Shown here: positions 22,601 to 34,331 of the stretch, in pieces | Layout: each line of letters starts with the position of its first letter | Position numbering within the stretch: the first letter of the stretch is position 1 | Source: Phytophthora colocasiae | Lineage: Eukaryota; Oomycota; Peronosporomycetes; Peronosporales; Peronosporaceae | Length of the DNA: 64,000 bases | Direction: 5' to 3' | Assembly (NCBI GenBank): GCA_018806915.1 | Contig: JAGKQI010000088.1 | Span: 682,001-746,000, forward strand | Made by a program: the position numbers and the translations under genes | The notes under the pieces: model-generated | Told to the model about the DNA's origin: nothing | What the model saw: the letters and a program-made list of their open reading frames with translations, nothing else | Database searches by the model: none

Positions 22601-22891
22601 GATAGCTACAGTATGCGGACTTTCACTTTCGACTTGGCTGGAAATTGCTCCCAGCATGATCACGATTCTCGTTTCTCCGGACTGGATATGTCTGGGAATA
22701 ATTGTGCATACTCATGCTGCGACGCTGTCGAGACGGATCGACATCTCCTTTTTGAGTGTCCTCCAGCAAAACAATTTTGGAGTTATATTGTCACCGATTG
22801 GAATGCTTTCATGGCAGGGCCTTTGACGTGGCCGATGATCTGCCTCCTACAGCATCCTCCATCGGTCGCCACAACGAGTAGAAGACACTGA
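22601..22891 (+). mobile_element. Non-LTR retrotransposon (LINE) 3' relic
   Basis: A short frame contains CAYSCCDAVETDRHLLFECP followed by KQFW. This matches the reverse-transcriptase zinc-binding module found downstream of RT in many LINEs (Cys residues, then ET..HLL..CP, then W). No RT catalytic domain is nearby, so this is an isolated fragment. Confidence 0.6.
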
Positions 22892-23615
22892 CACTATTGG
22901 CGTTCTATGGATGACTACTGCTACCATTTGGCACTGAACAATTGAAAATGCCCCACCTCTCAAGCCTATGTCAGCGCTCTCCTGAATCTACTCGATCTCT
23001 AGTGCCCACTTCCGCGCGCTCCTACGGTCTGCAGACCCTTCCTTGCGTGAAGAATGACTGCGGTGCGGCCTTCACGCCCCGGCAACTTTATCCACGTTTT
23101 CCATTGTGACAGCATCCAAGGAACCACGTAACTTGCCAACACCAAGAATGCGTCTCTCCTACTTCGTTCTTGAACTCCAACGGTATCGTCACCGATGAAG
23201 CCGACACTGAGCGGCAATGGCGTCATATGTCCACCGAGAACAAGGAGTTGTTCTTAGGGGAAGGCACCGCCTTTTTCCATCAAGAAGACCACAGGTGATT
23301 CATCGCCCTGCAATAAACCACATACAAAAATTGAAGTATTTGGGACCCGAGTTTGACACGATACATGTAGTTCGCTTCTTGTTTACTGTTCCTACGCTTT
23401 CTTGCTAACCTAGTAATCCTAAAGAAAAACATAACTTCGGCTCAGACTGAGCCTCAGCAGCAACAACACATCTGAAAGTATATCTTGGGACGCAGTTTTT
23501 GTTCTGCAAGGAAGGTATCAGTGATTGCAAACGTTTATGGCTCACGTCTTGCACATTTAGGTAGGGGCTCTGACTTCATTGTCGATTTCTCCACGAGCCC
23601 CTCTAACCTGACTAG
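22892..23615. other. Intergenic upstream of NLP gene
   Basis: No further gene recognised. It may hold more LINE debris. The 3' end supplies the NLP leader; TCATTGTCGATTT at about 23576-23588 is a partial match to the oomycete initiator, about 28 nt from the ATG. Confidence 0.4.
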
Positions 23616-24299
23616 ATGAAAATCAACGCTGCAATCCACAGCATTTTGCTGCTGGGGATCGCCATCCCAGCTCGAGCTGCAGTCATCAGCCACGACCAAG
23701 TGGCTCCTTTCCTTGAGCCCGTACCCGTCACGATCTCCCAGAAAGCTGGAGTAAAATTCAAACCCCAGCTCCACATCTCCAACGGATGCCACGCTTACCC
23801 TGCAGTGAACGAAGCTGGAGATACTGGTGGTGGTCTCTCCAACACTGGAGCCCCCAGCGGCAAATGCAAAGGATCAGGTCTTGGGTCGCAGGTGTACGGA
23901 CGATCCGGATGGCACAACGACGTCTGGGCCATCATGTACGCCTGGTACTTCCCCAAGGACATGGCGTCCTTCGATCTAGGCCACCGCCATGACTGGGAGC
24001 ATGCCGTCATCTGGATTAACAACCCGGACGTTCCGAATCCGACGATTCTCGGTGTTTCTGTGTCCTCGCACGCTGGTTACTCCAAAAGGACTACGATCCC
24101 TGCCGATTCCATCAATGGGACGAGTGTCCTAATCAATTATGAGAGCACATGGCCAATGGATCACGAATTGCGGTTCACGACGAAAGGCGGAGACTACCAG
24201 GCTTTGATTATGTGGGATCAACTCACGGATGCGGCTCGGAACTCGTTGAGTTCGACAGATTTTGGCAAAGCACTTATGCCGATGACCGACTTTTGGTAG
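23616..24299 (+). CDS. NLP effector (necrosis- and ethylene-inducing peptide 1-like protein, NPP1 domain)
   Basis: A 227-residue secreted protein of the NLP family, which in type 1 members acts at the outer face of dicot plasma membranes and triggers cell death and immunity. Residues 1-21 form a signal peptide. Two cysteines (C58, C84) give the single conserved disulphide of type 1. The hallmark GHRHDWE lies at 122-128 and includes the metal-coordinating Asp and Glu. The conserved region just before it ([14 protein letters not shown]) is the pattern-recognition peptide zone. Length and motif order are normal and no lesion is seen. Whether it is cytolytic cannot be told from sequence; many Phytophthora NLPs are not. 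Confidence 0.95.
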   Translation: MKINAAIHSILLLGIAIPARAAVISHDQVAPFLEPVPVTISQKAGVKFKPQLHISNGCHAYPAVNEAGDTGGGLSNTGAPSGKCKGSGLGSQVYGRSGWHNDVWAIMYAWYFPKDMASFDLGHRHDWEHAVIWINNPDVPNPTILGVSVSSHAGYSKRTTIPADSINGTSVLINYESTWPMDHELRFTTKGGDYQALIMWDQLTDAARNSLSSTDFGKALMPMTDFW

Positions 24300-25267
24300 T
24301 AAGCTAGATAAAGCTTGGCCGTTCTAAATGATTCTACTTGTATACCAAGCAGTGACAGTCTGATAAATGCATACACATGCGGATATCCAGAACTAAATTC
24401 TACACAGAGTTCCAGCGCTTGCTTTCGGAAACAGTATTCAGTCAGGCTTGGAGGTCAATAAGACAAGGCATTGTCTAAGCCACACAGACTGACAATTCTC
24501 CTCAGCTTAGGCAAGCTAATTGCTGTGCCGAATCTGATCTGTTTCGCTAGCCAGCGCTACAGTAGTTTACGCTATATCAACTCGCATTTAAAGTGCACTG
24601 CATCCGGATGAAGACCACCAAGTAGTACTTGAAGTACGTCTGTTCAAAGCTTTGATCAGCTACAAGAGCACCATGAAGTGGCTTCAAAAATGCACTAAAT
24701 GATCAACCGAGAAACGTGTTCATCAAGCCCGTGCGTGTTGCCCGCGGATTGGATTTTATCGGCGCAAATAGCTTCATCGAGAAGTTCAACACTGCCATTC
24801 GAGCAACAAAATATCGTTGGCCTCAGGCAACAGTATCCAGCCAACAGTGCTAGACGGATCCATTGATGATAGCTGCCGATTTTTTGTTCCGGCAAAACGA
24901 AGTGAAACTATAGTGACTGTCCAGGAGATACACGAACGACGATTTGAGAAGCAATCATAACCTATCTCAGTATTGATTCGATGGTCGTAATTATAATATT
25001 TTGCGACCAGTTAAACTATACTGAGATAATCACAACATCCTGAGACCATCCTACGCTTCAGTTAAATCCCGGTAATCGAAGGTGTAGATCAGGTGAAAGA
25101 TCCCCAAGGCCTTATAGGATAGTCGTCACTGGAGCTCATGGAGCTTCCGACCTCATCGTACAACAGTCATTTTCAATTCTACCATCCCGACAGCAAGCCA
25201 CCAGCCAAACACATACCAGCGATTCGACTTTCCCATATAATTTTCGTCAAAAAAAAAAACCAACACA
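24300..25267. other. Intergenic between NLP and ABCA genes
   Basis: No gene recognised. The only structure seen is the nested inverted repeat at 24963-25028. Confidence 0.5.
24963..25028. repeat. Nested short inverted repeat
   Basis: Outer arms TATCTCAGTAT (24963-24973) and ATACTGAGATA (25018-25028) are exact reverse complements. Inner arms TGGTCG and CGACCA lie between them, around an AT-rich centre. Folding as a cruciform or RNA hairpin is possible. It could be a relic of a miniature transposon. Confidence 0.6.
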
Positions 25268-28200
25268 ATGAAGAACGAGAACGAGTCTTCATCACTTGCA
25301 GCCAACCGCACAATGGTAGCGCATATCCGGACTTTATTGTGGAAGAACTACACACTCAAGCGTCGACACCTTCGTGCTACAATCTTCGAAGTTGCTCTTC
25401 CTTGCCTATTCGTACTTCTCCTGGGAGCGCTCAAGCACTTGGTGGACGACGTGGACGTCCCTGCAGGCTGGAGTGACAGTTCTAACCCGGACAGCGACAC
25501 CGTCGGAACGTCATACAATCTCTTCGCTCCTAAGGGGTTTTCACTCTCTGCTGTCCCAACGGAACTGCCCAAGTGGGCTCAGTACGAGACATCCGTCACG
25601 GGTTTACTATGGTACATGGCTCGCCAGTCCATCAAGGACGGAGTGAGACTCAACGAACTCTCCACTAGTGACTATAAAGCTTGCACTGCTGGAGTGACCA
25701 TGAACGGACATGTCGACACCAATGCATCATCCGAGTTTAAAGTCCCGGCGGAATGTGACGGCCGTGTGGTGCCTTATAAACTCGCGGTGGTGCCAGACAA
25801 CGCATTCACCTGGGAGTATTTCCTGCAGACGATGGATCTGTGGTATCCTCGAGTGAATCTGCTCAATGCATCGACATCTCTTCAGCTCCCAAGTCTCAGT
25901 GAAAGTGTTACGTTTTTCGACACGGAGGACGCACTGGAAGAATACGTCAAGGGGAAGAGTTACGGCTCCAGCTTGGACAATCCACGGATCTACGGGGGAA
26001 TTGTGTTCGATAAGTTCCCAAGTGGAGACGATATCGGCTCCTTCTCGTCTATTGAGTACACTGTCCGTTTGAATTCGACAGAGAGCAGCAGTGGAGGTCT
26101 TGGTCTCATTCCGCCCACGAACGGCAATGCTGCAGCGCTGTATCCATCGCAGAAGTCCATTTCGACAGATTACTACACTCGGTACACGTTGACAGGCTTC
26201 ATGACGCTGCAGACACTCGTAACGCGCTTTGTCTCGTGTATGCCGGACTGGGATTCGTCCAACCAGACTACAACGGGCAAATGTCAAAGAGAAAAAGCGA
26301 CTGCGACGTCATCGGACGAATCGAACGAGCGTCTTCTTCAGTCTCTAGAGAATGACGCCATGCTCCAGTCTGCTTTAAGTGAATACGCGACTGCTACGGG
26401 CTCTACGAACGCCACACTTGCCGATACATTGTCGTCGTTGTCTTCTACTACCAAGGAGGCACTGCTGATGCCGTTGCGTCAAGCCCCACAGCCGTACTTA
26501 GGAGCTTCTGTGGCCCCGTTCCCCATTGAAGCGTACACGAGCTCTCCGTTCTACGACAGCATCTCGGGTGTCTTCGCTATTATCTTCATCCTGTCGTATC
26601 TGTACATCACGTCGCGGATTCTGGTGGTTTTTATCCAAGAGAAGGAGCTGCGTCTTCGCGAGTACATGAAGATCTTGGGAGTCAAAGAGAGAGTGATCAT
26701 TGCCACTTGGTACATCACGTACACCATCATTATCTTCTTTGGTGCTGTCTTAGAAGCTCTGATGGGGCTCGTGGGGCTCTTCTCGAGCAGTTCGGTGGTC
26801 GTCATCTTTCTCTTCTTCTTTCTCTTCGGACTTAGCGTGCTTTGCTACGCTTTCTTTATCAGTACTCTCTTCAGCAACGCTCGTACCGGTTCTTTCGTGG
26901 GGATGATCGTCTTCTTCCTCATGCATTTCGTGTCTCAAGCGTATACGGATGATTCCCCTGAAGAAGACATCACCCAAGCGTGTATCATGCCTCCGGTTGC
27001 ACTGTCCTTCGGTCTCTCCACTATCTCCGACTTCGAAGCCTCCGGGATCGGCGCCAACTTCGGCAATTTGAATACGCTCAACGTGAACTTCCGCCTCGTC
27101 ACAGCGTTGCAGATGTTCCTACTCGACTGTGTGTTGTACACGCTCTTGGGTCTGTACTTCGAACGGGTTATCCCGAAGCAGTACGGCACGTCGCTCAAGT
27201 GGTATTTCCCGTTTTCCCCGTCTTTTTGGCGTGGACGAAAGAAATCAACGACTACCAACACGAGTGAAACCCCGACGGATTCCCTTTTGGACAATGTGAC
27301 AGTCGATTTGAACCAGAACATTGAGCGGGTGAGTCCAGAGCTTCGAGAGCAAGAGAGTCGAGGAGAAGCGTTAACTGTGCAACGTCTACGGAAGACATTT
27401 GAGGTCCCTGGCGGTACGAAAGTGGCTGTGAAAGGTCTGGATCTGGTCATGTACAAGGATCAGATCATGTCTTTTGGGTCACAACGGAGCTGGTAAATCC
27501 ACGTTGATCTCGATGCTTACCGGTATGGCTGCACCTTCGAGTGGTGATGCGACGTACCGTGGTCTTTCATTGAGTCAAGACATGGAGGAGATCCGGGAAT
27601 CGCTTGGAATCTGTTTCCAACATGATGTTCTTTTCGACGATCTGACAGTTGAAGAGCATCTATTAGTCTTCGGACGGGTGAAAGGCTATCGGAATGAAGA
27701 GCTTCAAGCTCTTGTGGACTCGCAGATCCGTCAAGTTGGACTCACTGAGAAACGCCACGTTTTGTCCAAGGAATTGTCCGGGGGAATGAAGCGGAAGCTA
27801 TCTGTAGCCATTTCTCTGCTTGGAGACAGCTCGTTAGTGTTTCTGGATGAACCGACTTCTGGAATGGATCCTTACAGTCGTCGAAGCACGTGGGAAATCC
27901 TCCAGAACAACCGTAATGACCGGGTGATGGTACTTACAACGCACTTCATGGACGAAGCTGATATCCTTGGAGACCGGATCGCTATTATGGCCGAAGGAGA
28001 ACTACGTTGTTGTGGATCATCTCTCTTCTTGAAGAACCAGTACGGAGCTGGATACAACCTGACACTCGTGAAAGACGATGCTAAATGCGATGATCAGGCT
28101 GTGACGATGCTCATCCGGTCGTACGTTCCCTCTGCTGAGCTGTTGAGCAACGTCGGAAGTGAAATCGCCTTCCAATTGCCGCAGAAGAGCTCCCCCATGT

Positions 28201-31091
28201 TCGCTCCGATGTTTACGGATATGGACAAGAAGATGACGAAGCTTGGTCTGTTGTCGTACGGCATTTCCGCTACGACGTTGGAAGAAGTGTTCATTAAAGT
28301 GGCAGAAGCAGATGACGTTAACCACCAGCACACATTGGGACACCGAGCACGTCCGGACTCGAAGGAGCTTGATACTGGAGTGGTGTTGCAGACTACTGGA
28401 CTGTTCTTCTCACACTTAAGAGCACTATTACTCAAGCGTTTCCACCACGCCAAGAGGGAGAAGAAGATGATCATTTACACGACATTTTACCCGATTATGC
28501 TGCTCTTAGCGGGGTTGATCATCCTCAAGAGCAGCAACACAACGTCGGATGATCCGAACCTGGTGCTGAACACGAGCGCGTACAGTTCCGACAACTCATC
28601 GTCCACTCCTTTCGTCTGCCAAGCGGACGATTCCTGGTGCAGTACCGTATTCGAGTCCTATTTCACCGGTGGGAAGGCAGAAGAGCTCTCCATTTCGTCT
28701 CCAGCTTACGACGTGAACTCCCCCACAGTCTTCGACGTACAGTATTCCGACCCAGAGATCAACACCACAGACGCCACTGGCTTTGAGCTTCGACTGGGTC
28801 AAAATCTGTACAACAGAGGCTTCGGAGGTAACAATACCGCCACGGTGGACGATCAATACGGCGCCTTCTTGGTTTACGGGGACAGCAGTCAGCAGATCTT
28901 GGGCTACAACCTGTTCGTGAACACGACTGCGACCCACGCGTCTGTGATCTTCAAGGCGTTGATGGATCAAGCGGTTTACCGATTTTTCGCAGCGAATGCG
29001 AGTGATTCAGTGTCCAATGTGGATCTCAAGGTGAACAACCACCCGCTGCCTCTAACGGCTGCTGCGAAGGCTCTGTTCGGCTCGTTCCTGGCTTTCAGCG
29101 CCTGTATCTTCGTGTGTATCTCGTTCTCGTACTTCCCGTTACCGGTAGTGGTTTACCTGGTGAGGGAGAAGGAGGCGAACCACAACTCCAAGCACCAGCA
29201 ATTGGTCTCCGGTGTATCACTCACTGCTTTCTGGCTGGCCAATTACCTCTGGGACCTCATGATGTACGTCGTGCCGTGCATCGCTGGGATTGTCCTGATC
29301 AAACTCTTCGATATCTCGGCTCTTACCGGTAATTCCGACTGCACGAGCTGTACATCCCCAGCTGTGATGCTGCTGTTCGTGCTCTTTGGATTCGCCATTT
29401 GTCCGTTCACCTACTGCCTCTCGTTCCTCTTCAAGGAGCACGCAGCGTCGCAGACGTTCACGATGAAGATCAACTTCCTCCTCGGTGTTGTGCTCATGAT
29501 CGTGTCGTACATTCTGGACGTGATCGAATCGACGAAATCGGTCAACACAGTGCTGAAACTCATCTGGAGACTATCTCCTCTGTTCGATTTGGGCAACGGA
29601 TTGCTCTCGTTGGTGCTGAATGAGTTGGATTTTTTTACAAGACGGCACGACGAAGAAGAAGAGTCCGTTCTCCACGGATCTCATGGGCGCTGAGATGATC
29701 TACTTAGTGGTCGTAACACTCCTCTTCTCTGCTATTGTCCTTGCGATCGACTATGACATCAAGATTCCTGGTTTCCGTCGGAAAAATACCGGGAACCAAG
29801 CCGTGGAGGATGGAGACTATGATATCGATGTTGATGTTGCTAACGAAGCGAACCGGGTGACCAGTGGAGCAGCAAACAGTGATGCCGTTAAGGTTTCTGG
29901 ACTTCGGAAGATCTACAAGGGCGGGAAAGTGGCAGTTCGTGACTTGTCGTTCGGCTTGAAGCGTGGTGAATGCTTCGGATTCCTCGGTATCAACGGAGCT
30001 GGCAAGACAACGACCATGAAGATGCTCACGGGTGACGTACCGCCTACCTCCGGGTCTGCCACCTTAGGTGGCTTTGATATTTTGACTCAGCAGATCGAGG
30101 TACGACGTCAAATCGGTTATTGTCCACAGTTCGACGCTCTTTTCGAGAGGATGACGGTACGAGAGCATCTGGAGCTGTTCGCTGCCATTAAAGGAGTCAC
30201 TCGAGTGGATATGGAGCGTGTTGTGACGGAGAAAATTCACCAGATGAACCTCGCGGACTTTGAGCACAAATTGGCGGGCAGTCTCAGTGGTGGTAACAAG
30301 CGGAAGCTGTCGGTTGCCATCGCATTGATCGGTAGTCCGCCCATTATCTTCCTGGATGAACCATCTACCGGTATGGACCCAGATCTCGTCGATTCATGTG
30401 GGATGTCATCGCAGATATCTCCACTCGAGGCAAGGAATCCACGATCGTATTGACTACGCACAGTATGGAAGAGTGTGAGGCCTTGTGCTCGAAAGTGGGG
30501 ATCATGGTGGGTGGTCGTCTTCGTTGTTACGGAAGTGTCCAGCATTTGAAATCCCGGTTCGGCGACGGTATCGTGTTTGACACCAAGTTCGACTCGGTAA
30601 CTGGAGATGAGTTGGATCAGCTAGTAAAGCGCGTGGTCAGTGACGGTGAAGCGTACATTACGCCAGGTGATCTGGAGGACAAATGCCGAGCTTTTGGCAA
30701 CGTCAAGCTGGCGAAACGTGTGAAGGCGTCGCATCCGACCGGGTACAGTCTTGCTGCGGCAATTGAACGTGACGGGTTTGTCCGAGCTGAAGCCTTTTGC
30801 TCGTGGTGCGTGGAAGAAACAAGGTTTGAAGCTCTAAGTGATTACCTTCGACAAGCATTTGGAGCGGATGAGGTGGTTGTACTGGAGCGGCAGAACGACT
30901 TCTGCCGGTTTAAAGTGCGCGGCGACGTGAAACTGGCCAGGATGTTCGCACTCATTGAAGATATCAAGACGGACATGCACATTCGAGAGTACAGTGTATC
31001 TCAGACGACATTGGAGCAGATTTTCAACTCGTTCGCTAGTCAACAAGAGGAAGAGCAAGGCGTGACTCGAGGTGTCTTCCAGGCAGCTTAA
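25268..31091 (+). pseudogene. ABCA-type full transporter with three frameshifts
   Basis: A full-size ABCA-family transporter (about 1930 codons), probably moving lipids across a membrane. Order: N-terminal membrane helix, large extracellular loop, membrane cluster (about 26580-27190), NBD1 with GHNGAGKS and LSGGMKRKLS followed by VFLDEPTSGMDP, then a second membrane domain (about 28430-29760) and NBD2 with NGAGKTTTMKML, LSGGNKRKLSVAIALIG and FLDEPSTGMDP. Three breaks split the frame: about 27472-27478 (just before NBD1 Walker A), the T7 run at 29630-29636, and about 30380 (just after NBD2 Walker B). Outside these points the sequence is open and conserved. The gene is either recently inactivated or affected by sequencing indels. 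Confidence 0.85.
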
Positions 31092-31228
31092 GATTTCTAA
31101 CGATAAATTCATTTGTTTTTCACATACTATATATTGTTTCGGATATAGTTACACTACTGCTTGGCACTTAGAAACGACTGGTTTTTTGATAAAGCCGACT
31201 TCCAGAAGATGATATACCTCCTTGATCT

Positions 31229-31357
31229 TTACTCGGATTTATTCTGGCATTTGCTCATTGTCGCTGATTCCAGCTTGCAAGTGAGGCCGCCGCTGCAAGG
31301 GACTGCCCACGGACCGTCCGTGCCCTTACCACCGCACTGTTCACCGCGTCCTGGGCT
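31229..31357 (-). pseudogene. 3' half of a cysteine-rich secreted-protein gene
   Basis: Forty-three codons including the stop at 31229. The piece encodes a Cys-rich tail with GEQCGGKGTDGPW and CSGGLTCKLES and SKCQ. It is the in-frame continuation of 37744-37942, from which it is separated by the 6.4-kb retrotransposon: the last codon of the 5' half and the first codon here abut in phase. The predicted original protein is about 108 residues, with a signal peptide and about nine or ten cysteines. Family not recognised. Confidence 0.75.
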
Positions 31358-31454
31358 TTTCAGTCCTTGTCGCTTTTCGATGTGGGGGCGTGCCGTAACT
31401 GGCACAATGAAGAAGTTTACATTGTAGCCCCACCACGACCAGGGTGTGGCGTGG
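31358..31454 (-). repeat. Split direct repeat B2 (97 bp)
   Basis: Identical to 31602-31698. It forms the 3' terminus of the retrotransposon in its own orientation and directly abuts the host gene at 31357. Confidence 0.92.
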
Positions 31455-31458
31455 CGGG

Positions 31459-31601
31459 TTAAACACGAGTGAGAAAATCTGAAACTAACGCTACAGCAGC
31501 TTCTACAGACTCGGGAGACCTCTCGTGAAGGCTCCAGCGTTGGTTTCATCTCCGCTCCTTGACTCAAAAGCTATTTTCACATTCCACCGTGAAAATCCCC
31601 A
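31459..31601 (-). repeat. Split direct repeat A2 (143 bp)
   Basis: Identical to A1 at 37601-37743. It is separated from B2 by 4 bp and adjoins B1 directly, giving the internal B1-A2 junction typical of split-direct-repeat elements. Confidence 0.92.
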
Positions 31602-31698
31602 TTTCAGTCCTTGTCGCTTTTCGATGTGGGGGCGTGCCGTAACTGGCACAATGAAGAAGTTTACATTGTAGCCCCACCACGACCAGGGTGTGGCGTGG
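31602..31698 (-). repeat. Split direct repeat B1 (97 bp)
   Basis: Identical to B2. The recombinase reading frame runs about 38 bp into this repeat before its stop at 31661. Confidence 0.92.
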
Positions 31699-32775
31699 GG
31701 GATGCCCATTGCCTTGGCTGCATAGTATACTTCGGAATCATTGCTGGTGCCATCCTGGTAGTCAATTCACCACTAATGCGTGTGTAACGCTCCACTGCAT
31801 CGGATCGCCATCGCCCAAACAGCTTTACTGCTAAACTATCGAATCCAGCGTTGAAAAGTGCTGACGCACCGCCGCTCCGAAGAGAGTGCGAACTGTAATT
31901 TGCCGGATCGTGACCTGCCAATTTAGCCGCCTGCTTAATCGCATTGACCAAGTCTCGAACTTGCAGATTGCAGCTTGCATCGACCTTGCACAGTAAGGTA
32001 TTAGGCCCGGACCCGAGAGACTTGTGGTGGCTTGTCAGGAACCAAGCTGCTAACACAGGGCAGCACCAGCTACAGCCGGACCTCGCCATTGTTCGACTAG
32101 CTCCAACACCAAATTGGTCTGACTTACTTCCACGGAATTGTATCACGACCGCGGCAACATTCTGAAGTAGCACAGCGTGGCGTCCACTAGGATCGATAAA
32201 TTTCACATCTGATCTGCGGATCGCGTACTTTTGCACGGTTGAACCCTGTGCTAAGTATTCAGATCTCCTTAGAAGAAAAGAAGAAACCCAGTACCGTAGC
32301 CCCAGATGACTCGGTGTTGGGTATCTTCGAAGTTGAGATAGTTGTGTAGTGATTTGAGAATTTCCGGCGTAATTGGGGACTTTGGATTGCTTGGTGAGCC
32401 GGAACGCTGCATTCCGGTGATTGCAAGCTGGTGTCCTGGTAAAAGACCGACTCCGTAACCGAGCAATCGCCGATGATGCCACGAGATATGGCTAATTTTC
32501 GAGAGCACGGTTGAGGCAGAATTTCCGCTTCTAGTGTTTCCCCACCCGTATCGCCAGCAGTAGGTAGCAAAGAGAGCAAGTTGGTAGGAATGTCTTTTCG
32601 GCTCTTCCGGCAACCACGTAGAGAATCGCAACCATTCGCACCACTTCGACCACTGTGCCCACGTGCTCGCGTATTGTTTGGACGACGAAGTGGCCAGTGA
32701 ATTGGACTGAAGTGACTCGAAAAGTTGGTGTAGAGTTTTCTGCAAGCCAACGGCACTTGTGTCTGTGTCCAACAT
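31661..32775 (-). pseudogene. Retrotransposon tyrosine recombinase, one frameshift
   Basis: A phage-integrase-type recombinase in two frames. The N-terminal core-binding half (32775 to about 32272) contains SSSKQYASTWAQWSKW. The catalytic half (to 31661) has the first Arg in LLRRSEYL, then SSHSLRSGGAS (His-x-x-Arg), GRWRS and the tyrosine in ERYTR. A missing nucleotide at about 32270-32280, in a TTCTTTTCTTC run, separates the halves. This protein would integrate the circular or linear cDNA. The 5' part overlaps the RT/RNase H frame, as in DIRS-like elements. Confidence 0.82.
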
Positions 32776-34331
32776 GTAGAAAAGTTAGTCCACCGTGTTA
32801 ATTCTGGTTCAGTCCATGCTCGTGAAGCTGCGTCCGCCATCCGATTAGTTAGTCCCGGTAGATGCTCCGCCGACACGCGTAAGTTGAAGTACGCTTCGGC
32901 CAGACCAATAGCTCGATTAATCTCCTGACTGAAGGTATTGCGTGAGTGTAGTCTATTGCACCACGATGCAGCAGACACGTTATCCGTCCAGCATCTTACG
33001 TGGATGGCCCTACCAAAAGCTTGCCGATGCCATTTTCCACCCCATGTCCAGAGAGCAACAGCCATACTCAAGTGTTCACGAACATTTATCGAAAATTCAG
33101 CACCATCCGAGCAAACCTGGTCAAAGAGTTCTGCTTCTTCTGCGTCAAATTTAATTTGAAGAAATGAGTCACACGCTGGATCCAGCACAGCTAGCCCCAA
33201 GTTAGATGCGTCCATGTACAACTCGACTTGTGGAGATGGAAGGTCCCCAAACATGGAGAGAGGTAATTCCGCAAGACAACCATGGTTCAAAATTTGCTGG
33301 AACCAAATGAGATCTCTCTTGGCTCCATCTGATAGCTCCACTCTACCAAACCTTGGTGCCGCCGTACATTGAGACTGTAGCCTCTGGTAAAATGGCTTAG
33401 CCGTACGCAAACAATTCGACACATGCCGAAGTGACCCCAACAGCTTATAAAGCTCAGATTTTGTGGCTGTGCCCTGTTTTGCCATTGTGACAACGCGCTC
33501 TCGAGCCTTGTTGATCTTATCCTGTGGTATTGAGACTGTCCTTCGAACAGTGTTCCAGCTCAATCCCAACGCCACTAACTCCGAACACCAGGGTGAAAAT
33601 TTTGCCTCATTGATAGACCGAGGTCCAAGTACGGCCAACATAGCATGTCGAAGTGTGGCTTCTGCTAGTTCTAATCTGTTGTCCACATCTGGCTCGACCA
33701 AGATATGGTCGTCAACCCATTCGTAAGCGAAAAATGGTTCTTCATCGAGAGATTCGGACACTGAAGCTGGTGTGTTGTTCCCCAACAACCACGAAATTGC
33801 ACGTCCAAACAAAGCGTAGCATGGTGGCGAGCCAGACCAGCCAAATGGCGCTGCCATGTCAATGATGAGAATACCAAGTTCTGGTATGTATGCCGCCATC
33901 CGAAAAACTTGATTTGACCGAGTTCTTAAATGTCGGAAAGCACCCTTCACGTCACCTTTTAACACGCGAATACGGCCTACGTACCCAAGTTTCGCCAAGT
34001 TCTCGATACGACGAGCAATTATGACTACCGAATCATATCGTACTTTCGGTACGGAATCGACAACGAAAGCATCATTTACAGAGCTTCCCTTGGGAAACGA
34101 TAAGTCGTGAATGGTACGAACTTCGTCTTCCGGACTCGTGTCCTTCTTTTCTACTGCACCGAGAGGGCTGCACACAACGTTTGGCCACTCATCGAGAAGA
34201 TCAGAGCTGACGATCATATACTGACCCGAATCTTGTCCATCACGAAGGCTTTTCGTAAGGGCACGCAGATACCGTCGACATGAACCATGATTCTTCGGCG
34301 GCGGGCGCTTGGGACTGGACCATCTCGCCAT
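32259..34331 (-). CDS. Retrotransposon reverse transcriptase / RNase H
   Basis: Reverse transcriptase of the DIRS/Ngaro type. Landmarks are VCSPLGAVEKKD, RTIHDLSFPKG (RT motif 2), LKGDVKGAFRHL (Asp of motif A), PFGWSGSPPCYALFGRA (motif B), and YEWVDDHILVE, the VDD form of the catalytic YxDD box. RNase H follows, with ELYMDASNLGLAV, NVREHLSMAVAL, WTDNVSAASW and the MADAASRAW end motif. The last 170 or so codons overlap the recombinase frame and are probably not functional in this frame. Its true N-terminus is likely the upstream frame at 34214-35314: CPVP- and KRPPPKNHGSC-type sequence is split by a one-nucleotide shift at about 34318. Confidence 0.88.
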   Translation of the reverse strand: MARWSSPKRPPPKNHGSCRRYLRALTKSLRDGQDSGQYMIVSSDLLDEWPNVVCSPLGAVEKKDTSPEDEVRTIHDLSFPKGSSVNDAFVVDSVPKVRYDSVVIIARRIENLAKLGYVGRIRVLKGDVKGAFRHLRTRSNQVFRMAAYIPELGILIIDMAAPFGWSGSPPCYALFGRAISWLLGNNTPASVSESLDEEPFFAYEWVDDHILVEPDVDNRLELAEATLRHAMLAVLGPRSINEAKFSPWCSELVALGLSWNTVRRTVSIPQDKINKARERVVTMAKQGTATKSELYKLLGSLRHVSNCLRTAKPFYQRLQSQCTAAPRFGRVELSDGAKRDLIWFQQILNHGCLAELPLSMFGDLPSPQVELYMDASNLGLAVLDPACDSFLQIKFDAEEAELFDQVCSDGAEFSINVREHLSMAVALWTWGGKWHRQAFGRAIHVRCWTDNVSAASWCNRLHSRNTFSQEINRAIGLAEAYFNLRVSAEHLPGLTNRMADAASRAWTEPELTRWTNFSTCWTQTQVPLACRKLYTNFSSHFSPIHWPLRRPNNTRARGHSGRSGANGCDSLRGCRKSRKDIPTNLLSLLPTAGDTGGETLEAEILPQPCSRKLAISRGIIGDCSVTESVFYQDTSLQSPECSVPAHQAIQSPQLRRKFSNHYTTISTSKIPNTESSGATVLGFFFSSKEI

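Noticed and set aside
22551..22826. Separate small gene overlapping the LINE zinc-binding fragment
   Set aside because: Alternate frame of the same relic; only the frame with the Cys/His module is meaningful.
24695..24895. 66-codon minus-strand frame
   Set aside because: No homology features, signal or context.
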